Assembly (NCBI GenBank): GCA_963612735.1
Contig: CAVDWX010000055.1
Coordinates: forward strand, 1-37,012
Length of the DNA: 37,012 nucleotides
DNA from: CAVDWX01 sp963612735
Lineage (GTDB): Bacteria; Bacillota_I; Bacilli_A; RFN20; CAG-826
Reading direction: 5' to 3'
The notes below the pieces were generated by a model that did not search any database, was not told where the DNA came from, and worked only from the letters and a program-made list of their open reading frames with translations. Positions 32,707 through 37,012 of this stretch are shown piece by piece. The translations under genes and the position numbers were made by a program. The stretch's first letter is position 1, and each line of letters begins with the position of its first letter.

Positions 32707-32724
32707 ATATAGTTTAAACTATAT
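32707..32724 (+). promoter_or_regulatory. Perfect 18-bp palindrome upstream of gapA (candidate operator)
   Basis: ATATAGTTT followed directly by AAACTATAT, with no mismatch, 37 bases before the gapA ATG. TTGTAT at 32691-32696 can serve as a -35 box, which would place the -10 box within or at the end of the palindrome. A dimeric helix-turn-helix protein is the expected partner. Confidence 0.5.
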
Positions 32725-32760
32725 AACGCAGTGAGATAAAAAGAAGGAGGCATTTAAATT

Positions 32761-33792
32761 ATGTCAAATATCAAACTAGCAATTAATGGTTTTGGCCGCA
32801 TTGGTCGATTAGCTTTCAGACAATTATTTGGCGCTGAAGGTATTGAAATCGTTGCCATCAACGATCTCACTTCTCCAAAAATGTTGGCTCATTTATTAAA
32901 ATATGATTCCGCTCAAGGACGTTATGTTTTAGCGGACAAAGTTTCTTGCTCTGAAGATGGTGCTGCTGAAGGCTTCATCTCTGTCGACGGTAAGAAAATC
33001 CGTATCTATGCTGAAAAAGATGCAAATAATTGCCCTTGGAAAGCACTCGATGTCGATGTCGTTTTGGAATGCACAGGATTTTATTGTTCTAAAGAAAAAT
33101 CCATGGCTCACATCAATGCTGGTGCCAAACGCGTCATCATTTCCGCTCCAGCTGGAAGCGATTTAAAAACAATTGTTTATGGTGTCAATGAAGGCGTTTT
33201 AACCGCTGATGATCAAGTCATCTCCGCTGCTTCATGTACCACCAACTGCTTAGCGCCTATGGCTAATGCTTTAAACAAATTAGCGCCTATTCAATCCGGT
33301 ATTATGACAACAGTTCACGCTTATACTGGTGATCAAATGGTTCTCGATGGACCTCATAGAAAAGGTGATTTAAGAAGAGCTCGTGCCGCTGCTGTTAATA
33401 TCGTTCCTAATTCTACTGGTGCAGCAAAAGCTATCGGATTAGTTATTCCTGAATTAAACGGAAAATTAATCGGTTCCGCTCAACGTGTCCCAGTCCCAAC
33501 TGGTTCAACTACCATCTTAGTGGCAGTTGTCAAAGCTGATGATTTAACTAAAGAAAAAGTCAACGCTTTTATGAAAGCTAGCGTTACTCCTTCCTTTGGC
33601 TATACCGAAGAACCACTCGTTTCTAGCGATATCATCGGAATTCATGAAGGCTCATTATTTGATGCCACTCAAACGATGGTCAGCAAAATTAGCGATGGTT
33701 TATATCATGTCCAAGTTGTCGCTTGGTATGATAACGAAAATTCCTATACTTCACAATTTGTGCGCTTAGCCAAATACGTTGCTAAGTTATAG
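32761..33792 (+). CDS. gapA: Glyceraldehyde-3-phosphate dehydrogenase, NAD-dependent
   Basis: 343 residues, slightly longer than the usual 330-340. It oxidises glyceraldehyde-3-phosphate to 1,3-bisphosphoglycerate. The N-terminal NAD fold is NGFGRIGRLAFRQ; AINDLT with Asp suggests NAD over NADP. The active-site cysteine lies in SAASCTTNCLAP, and HAYTGDQ, RRARAAAVNIVPNSTGAAKAIG and AWYDNENSYTSQ are conserved. Strong Shine-Dalgarno AAGGAGG. It opens the gapA-pgk-tpiA run; a strong hairpin lies between it and pgk. Codons are biased toward C-ending forms compared with neighbours, fitting high expression. Confidence 0.98.
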   Translation: MSNIKLAINGFGRIGRLAFRQLFGAEGIEIVAINDLTSPKMLAHLLKYDSAQGRYVLADKVSCSEDGAAEGFISVDGKKIRIYAEKDANNCPWKALDVDVVLECTGFYCSKEKSMAHINAGAKRVIISAPAGSDLKTIVYGVNEGVLTADDQVISAASCTTNCLAPMANALNKLAPIQSGIMTTVHAYTGDQMVLDGPHRKGDLRRARAAAVNIVPNSTGAAKAIGLVIPELNGKLIGSAQRVPVPTGSTTILVAVVKADDLTKEKVNAFMKASVTPSFGYTEEPLVSSDIIGIHEGSLFDATQTMVSKISDGLYHVQVVAWYDNENSYTSQFVRLAKYVAKL

Positions 33793-33809
33793 GCTTTACT
33801 TACTAAATC

Positions 33810-33842
33810 AGGCGCCTATGAAAATGGGCGCCTCTTTAATAA
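33810..33842 (+). terminator. GC-rich hairpin between gapA and pgk (weak terminator or processing site)
   Basis: AGGCGCC (33810-33816) pairs with GGCGCCT (33827-33833), loop TATGAAAATG, followed by CTTTAATAAAA rather than a full T-run. It is the most GC-rich stem in this part of the window. Partial termination or mRNA end protection would raise gapA expression above pgk and tpiA. Confidence 0.6.
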
Positions 33843-33858
33843 AAGGAGAAAAAAATTT

Positions 33859-35064
33859 ATGCTTACTGTTTCAAATATGAAAGATTTAAAAGGTAAACGT
33901 GTCATTGTTCGTGTCGATTTTAACGTTCCTCAAAAAGGCGGAGTTATTTCTGATGACAATCGTATCGTGGCCGCTTTACCAACGATTAAAGAATTATTAT
34001 CTAAAGGAGCAAGAGTTATTCTCATGTCTCATTTAGGTAAAATCAAACACAAAGAAGCTCCTGAAGTCGTCGAAGAAATGAAAAAGAAAAACGATTTAGC
34101 TCCAGTTGCTGTTAGATTAGGCGAATTATTAAACCAAAAAGTCGTCTTTGTTCCGGTAACTAGAGGTAAGGAATTAGAAGACGCTGTTGCTTCTTTAAAA
34201 GACGGTGATGTCTTATTAATGCAAAATACCCGTTATGAAAAAGGCGAAGAGAAAAATGATTCAGAATTAAGTGCTTATTGGGCTTCTTTAGGTGATGCCT
34301 TTGTCATGGATGCTTTTGGTTCCGCTCATAGGGCGCACGCTTCCACATATGGCATTCCTGAAATATTGGGAAAAGAAGGAAAACAAGTAGCTGTCGGCTA
34401 TTTAGTGGAAAAAGAAGTCAAAGCTTTGCATAAAGTTGTTGAAGTGAAAGACGAAGATAGACCATATATCGCTATTTTAGGCGGATTAAAAGTTTCTGAT
34501 AAAATTAAAGTTATCGATTCACTACTTAAAAAGTGCGACAAGATTATCATCGGTGGAGCAATGGCTTATACCTTCTTAGCGGCTTTCGGTCGTAAAGTCG
34601 GCAACTCACCTTGTGAACCCGAATTCTTTGATTATGCTAAAAAGATGTATGCATCCGGAAAAATCGTTCTTCCTATCGATTCAGTTATTACTGATTCATT
34701 TGATAACCCAGTTGATGTTAGAGTGGTGGAAGGTGATATCCCTGAAGGCTATGAAGGTGTTGATATTGGACCTAAAACTAGAGAATTATTTGCTAGTGAA
34801 ATTTCAAAAGCTAAAACTGTTTTCTGGAATGGACCAATGGGTGTTTTTGAAAAAGATGCCTTTGCGGAAGGAACTACTGCCGTTTGTAAAGCTTGTGCTG
34901 AATTAAAAGATGCCTTTACCGTCATAGGTGGAGGAGATAGTGCTTCTGCCGCGAAAAAATTAGGATATAAAGATAAATTTAGTCACGTTTCCACTGGTGG
35001 AGGAGCTTCACTTGAAATGATTGAAAACGATGGCCATTTACCTGGAATCGATATTATTGGTTAA
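33859..35064 (+). CDS. pgk: Phosphoglycerate kinase
   Basis: 401 residues, within the normal range. It makes ATP from 1,3-bisphosphoglycerate. Substrate-binding motifs VRVDFNVP (about 12-19), LMSHLGK, QNTRYEKGEEKND and DAFGSAHRAHAST are in the N-terminal domain; GGLKVSDKIKVI, GGAMAYTFL, FWNGPMGVFE and the nucleotide loop GGGDSASAA are in the C-terminal domain. Shine-Dalgarno AAAAGGAG. The tpiA ATG begins five bases after its stop. Confidence 0.98.
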   Translation: MLTVSNMKDLKGKRVIVRVDFNVPQKGGVISDDNRIVAALPTIKELLSKGARVILMSHLGKIKHKEAPEVVEEMKKKNDLAPVAVRLGELLNQKVVFVPVTRGKELEDAVASLKDGDVLLMQNTRYEKGEEKNDSELSAYWASLGDAFVMDAFGSAHRAHASTYGIPEILGKEGKQVAVGYLVEKEVKALHKVVEVKDEDRPYIAILGGLKVSDKIKVIDSLLKKCDKIIIGGAMAYTFLAAFGRKVGNSPCEPEFFDYAKKMYASGKIVLPIDSVITDSFDNPVDVRVVEGDIPEGYEGVDIGPKTRELFASEISKAKTVFWNGPMGVFEKDAFAEGTTAVCKACAELKDAFTVIGGGDSASAAKKLGYKDKFSHVSTGGGASLEMIENDGHLPGIDIIG

Positions 35065-35069
35065 CGAAT

Positions 35070-35825
35070 ATGAGAAAAAAATTATTATTAGGCAACTGGA
35101 AAATGAATAAACTTAGCTCCGAGGCTAAGGAATTTGTTTTAGCGACATCTCAATTAGTGGATTTAGCTTCTAAAAATAATATTGATATCGGTGTTGCACC
35201 TACTTATCTATCTTTAGCAACGACAAAAGAATATGCTCCAAACGGTTTAATTGTCGCCGCACAAAACGTTCATTTTGAGGATCACGGTGCTTTTACTGGG
35301 GAAGTTTCTATTCCTATGTTAAAAGAATTTGATATTGATTGGTGTCTCATCGGCCATTCTGAAAGAAGAACTTATGATAATGAAACTAGCGATAAATGCA
35401 ATAAAAAGATTAAAGCACTTATCGTTAATAATATGACACCTGTTTATTGCGTTGGTGAAACTCTAGCGGAATTTGAAAGTGGTATCACTAAAGATGTCAT
35501 CAAAAGTCAAATCGAAGTTGGCTTAAAAGAATTATCTAAAGATGACGCTACTCATTTAGTTATCGCCTATGAACCAGTCTGGAGTATTGGAACTGGTAAG
35601 AATGCATCTAAAGAAATTGCCCAAGATATTTGTAAATTTATTAGAGATTTACTTAAAGCATTATTCGGTGAAGTTTCAGATGAAATTCGTATTCTTTATG
35701 GAGGTAGCGTCAAACCTATTAACGTTAAAGAATATTTAACTTGTCCTGATGTTGATGGCGCATTAGTGGGTGGAGCATCATTAAAAGTCGATTCATTTAA
35801 GGAATTATTAGAAAACATTTTATAA
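35070..35825 (+). CDS. tpiA: Triosephosphate isomerase
   Basis: 251 residues, standard length. It interconverts dihydroxyacetone phosphate and glyceraldehyde-3-phosphate. GNWKMN (7-12) holds the catalytic lysine, IGHSERR the catalytic histidine, AYEPVWSIGTGK the catalytic glutamate and loop 6, and LYGGSVKP with GALVGGASL the phosphate site. Its start lies five bases after the pgk stop without a Shine-Dalgarno site, so translation is probably coupled to pgk. The next gene follows after 18 bases with its own strong Shine-Dalgarno site. Confidence 0.98.
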   Translation: MRKKLLLGNWKMNKLSSEAKEFVLATSQLVDLASKNNIDIGVAPTYLSLATTKEYAPNGLIVAAQNVHFEDHGAFTGEVSIPMLKEFDIDWCLIGHSERRTYDNETSDKCNKKIKALIVNNMTPVYCVGETLAEFESGITKDVIKSQIEVGLKELSKDDATHLVIAYEPVWSIGTGKNASKEIAQDICKFIRDLLKALFGEVSDEIRILYGGSVKPINVKEYLTCPDVDGALVGGASLKVDSFKELLENIL

Positions 35826-35843
35826 ATTTAAAGGAGGAAATAT

Positions 35844-36608
35844 ATGTCAGCATTCAATAATAGACCCGTAACCGATCGAGAAAATGTCTATGATAATGGT
35901 TCTAGTAGCAGTAATACCGGAACTTTATCTTTAGCCAAAGTATTTGGTTATATGGCCATTGGCTTACTTATTACAGCCGCAGTGGCTTTTGGTTTTGGTT
36001 ACATCTTTTCACTCATTTTAAATAAGAACGCTGAAGCGGCTTTTAATACATTACTAGTAGTTTTGGTTTCAGCATGTATTTTTCAATTTATTTTGACTTT
36101 TGTTATTCAATTTGTGTTCTTAAAAGGTAAACATAGCATTTTGGTTCCATATATTTTATATACGGTAACGATGGGCTTCATGCTTTCTACTTTTACGATT
36201 TTTATTGATTGGCGACTTTTAGGAATGGCGTTTGGCATAACTGCCATTACATTCTTATTTATGACTTTACTAGCAATCGCTACGCGTAAGAGCAATATGA
36301 ACGCGGTTGGTATTGCCGCGCTTGGCTTATTTTTTGGCGCAGGCTTAGTGGCTTTATTCACCTGGGTTTTTATGCTCATTTGGCCCCAACAATTTGAAAT
36401 GTTCTATTGGATCATTGATTTTGCTATTTTTGCCGCCATTATGTTATCGACCATTTATGATTTATGGAGAATCAATAAGCTTTGTCAAAATGGGGCAATG
36501 AATAATAATCTTTCTTTATATTGTGCTTTCAATATTTATGTTGATTTCATCGCTATCTTTATGAGGATTGTTTATTACTTGCTAATTTTATCTTCCAAGA
36601 AAAATTAA
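35844..36608 (+). CDS. Bax-inhibitor-1 (UPF0005/YccA-like) membrane protein
   Basis: 254 residues. A polar N-terminus (about 1-30) is followed by about seven membrane segments. The family pattern is visible: LAKVFGYMAIGLLITAAVAF, then YTVTMGFMLSTFTIFIDW, GMAFGITAITFLFMTLLA, TRKSNMNAVG, LSTIYDLWRI with the conserved acidic residue, and near the end NIYVDFIAIFMRIVYYLL. Family members are calcium-leak or stress-related membrane proteins, and the bacterial role is poorly known. Shine-Dalgarno AAAGGAGG. It is the last gene before a terminator and may be read together with tpiA. Confidence 0.85.
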   Translation: MSAFNNRPVTDRENVYDNGSSSSNTGTLSLAKVFGYMAIGLLITAAVAFGFGYIFSLILNKNAEAAFNTLLVVLVSACIFQFILTFVIQFVFLKGKHSILVPYILYTVTMGFMLSTFTIFIDWRLLGMAFGITAITFLFMTLLAIATRKSNMNAVGIAALGLFFGAGLVALFTWVFMLIWPQQFEMFYWIIDFAIFAAIMLSTIYDLWRINKLCQNGAMNNNLSLYCAFNIYVDFIAIFMRIVYYLLILSSKKN

Positions 36609-36627
36609 AAAAACTTATAAAAAAAAT

Positions 36628-36663
36628 AAAAAGGTTGGACTAAATTGTTCGACTTTTTTATTT
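36628..36663 (+). terminator. Terminator after the glycolytic unit
   Basis: AAAAAGGTTGGAC pairs with GTTCGACTTTTT with one bulged G, loop TAAATT, followed by TTTTATTTT. It isolates the upstream operon from the rRNA promoter. Confidence 0.82.
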
Positions 36664-36725
36664 TATATGCATGTGCGCAATATACATAATTAAATACGCG
36701 CATTATGCGTATACGTGCACGCGCG
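36664..36725 (+). repeat. Alternating purine-pyrimidine tract upstream of the rRNA promoter
   Basis: Nearly every base alternates between pyrimidine and purine: 36664-36679 (16 bases), 36680-36688, 36694-36703 and 36704-36725 (22 bases). The last run is rich in CG, CA and TG steps and contains the palindromes CGTATACG and CGTGCACG. This is unlike the surrounding AT-rich DNA. Confidence 0.75.
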
Positions 36726-36768
36726 ACACTCTTTTAAAAAATAATTTAAAAAAATTTTATTAAAATGA

Positions 36769-36796
36769 TTGACACCATAAAAATCATAGTGATAAT
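36769..36796 (+). promoter_or_regulatory. Ribosomal RNA operon promoter
   Basis: A perfect TTGACA (36769-36774), 16 bases, then GATAAT (36791-36796). A/T-rich blocks upstream (36734-36766) could act as an UP element. The leader between here and 16S is about 150 bases and contains hairpins (GGTC/GACC near 36812-36824; TATTAC/GTAATA near 36840-36854). Confidence 0.82.
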
Positions 36797-36864
36797 ATAT
36801 ATCAAGCATGCGGTCCAGAAGACCATGTGGAAGACACATTATTACTAGCGTAATAGCATGGCAC

Positions 36865-36878
36865 TGATCTTTGAAAAC
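36865..36878 (+). promoter_or_regulatory. boxA-like antitermination site in the rRNA leader
   Basis: TGATCTTTGAAAAC resembles the TGTTCTTTGAAAACT boxA of Bacillus rRNA leaders, about 75 bases before the 16S gene. Confidence 0.65.
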
Positions 36879-36953
36879 TAAACAGATGTACAAACAATTA
36901 AACGTCAATTTTTTTACAAACAAAACCAGATAATAATTTTGAACTAGAATACA

Positions 36954-37012
<59 letters not shown>

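Noticed and set aside
36690..36923. Minus-strand open frame of 77 codons upstream of 16S rRNA
   Set aside because: It covers the alternating tract, the rRNA promoter and boxA leader; its protein has no recognisable pattern.

Overview
The window is AT-rich and densely coding, with every intact protein gene on the + strand. It looks like a low-GC anaerobic bacterium of the Bacilli/Mollicutes-related group (for example the Acholeplasma, Izemoplasma or RF39-type gut lineages, or Erysipelotrichia). Tryptophan is TGG and TGA is a stop: several genes end in TGA inside ATGA overlaps, so this is code 11 and not the Mycoplasma code. Shine-Dalgarno sites are strong (AGGAGG). Pyruvate is oxidised by a ferredoxin-type oxidoreductase, which fits an anaerobe. 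The window ends 59 bases into a 16S rRNA gene. The taxonomic placement is inference.

Region 1 (2-17627) is accessory and the most interesting part. After the tail of an RDD-like membrane protein, a consensus sigma-A promoter (641-669) opens a long cluster. It encodes a large membrane-anchored exported protein, an ABC importer (ATPase with an insertion of about 275 residues, and two permeases), two paralogous solute-binding lipoproteins, a staphylococcal-nuclease-type lipoprotein, a zinc-ribbon membrane protein, two large Ig/OB-type lipoproteins and a ComEC-like metallo-beta-lactamase lipoprotein. The core (ATPase with long insert, two permeases, surface nuclease) resembles the mycoplasmal nuclease/ABC locus (MG186-MG189 type, from memory). 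I propose an expanded surface system that digests nucleic acid and imports the products.

Region 2 (17628-24606) holds tRNA-Lys(CTT), a small Rex-N-like DNA-binding protein overlapping galU, nifJ, two small genes (one unknown, one P-loop kinase-like), a frameshifted minus-strand remnant of a winged-helix gene, and tRNA-Pro(GGG) on the minus strand.

Region 3 (24606-32643) is a Firmicutes-like housekeeping run: uvrA, lgt (with extra membrane segments at both ends), a HAD phosphatase, trxB, rapZ, whiA and a small Xre-type regulator. Many of these overlap or abut, so they are probably co-translated. hprK, yvcK and crh, often found here in Bacilli, are absent, and RapZ has lost its Walker A lysine.

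Region 4 (32644-37012) is a glycolytic operon, gapA-pgk-tpiA, preceded by a perfect 18-bp palindrome and followed by a Bax-inhibitor-1-like membrane protein and a terminator. It then passes through an unusual alternating purine-pyrimidine tract into a ribosomal RNA promoter, a boxA-containing leader and the start of 16S rRNA.
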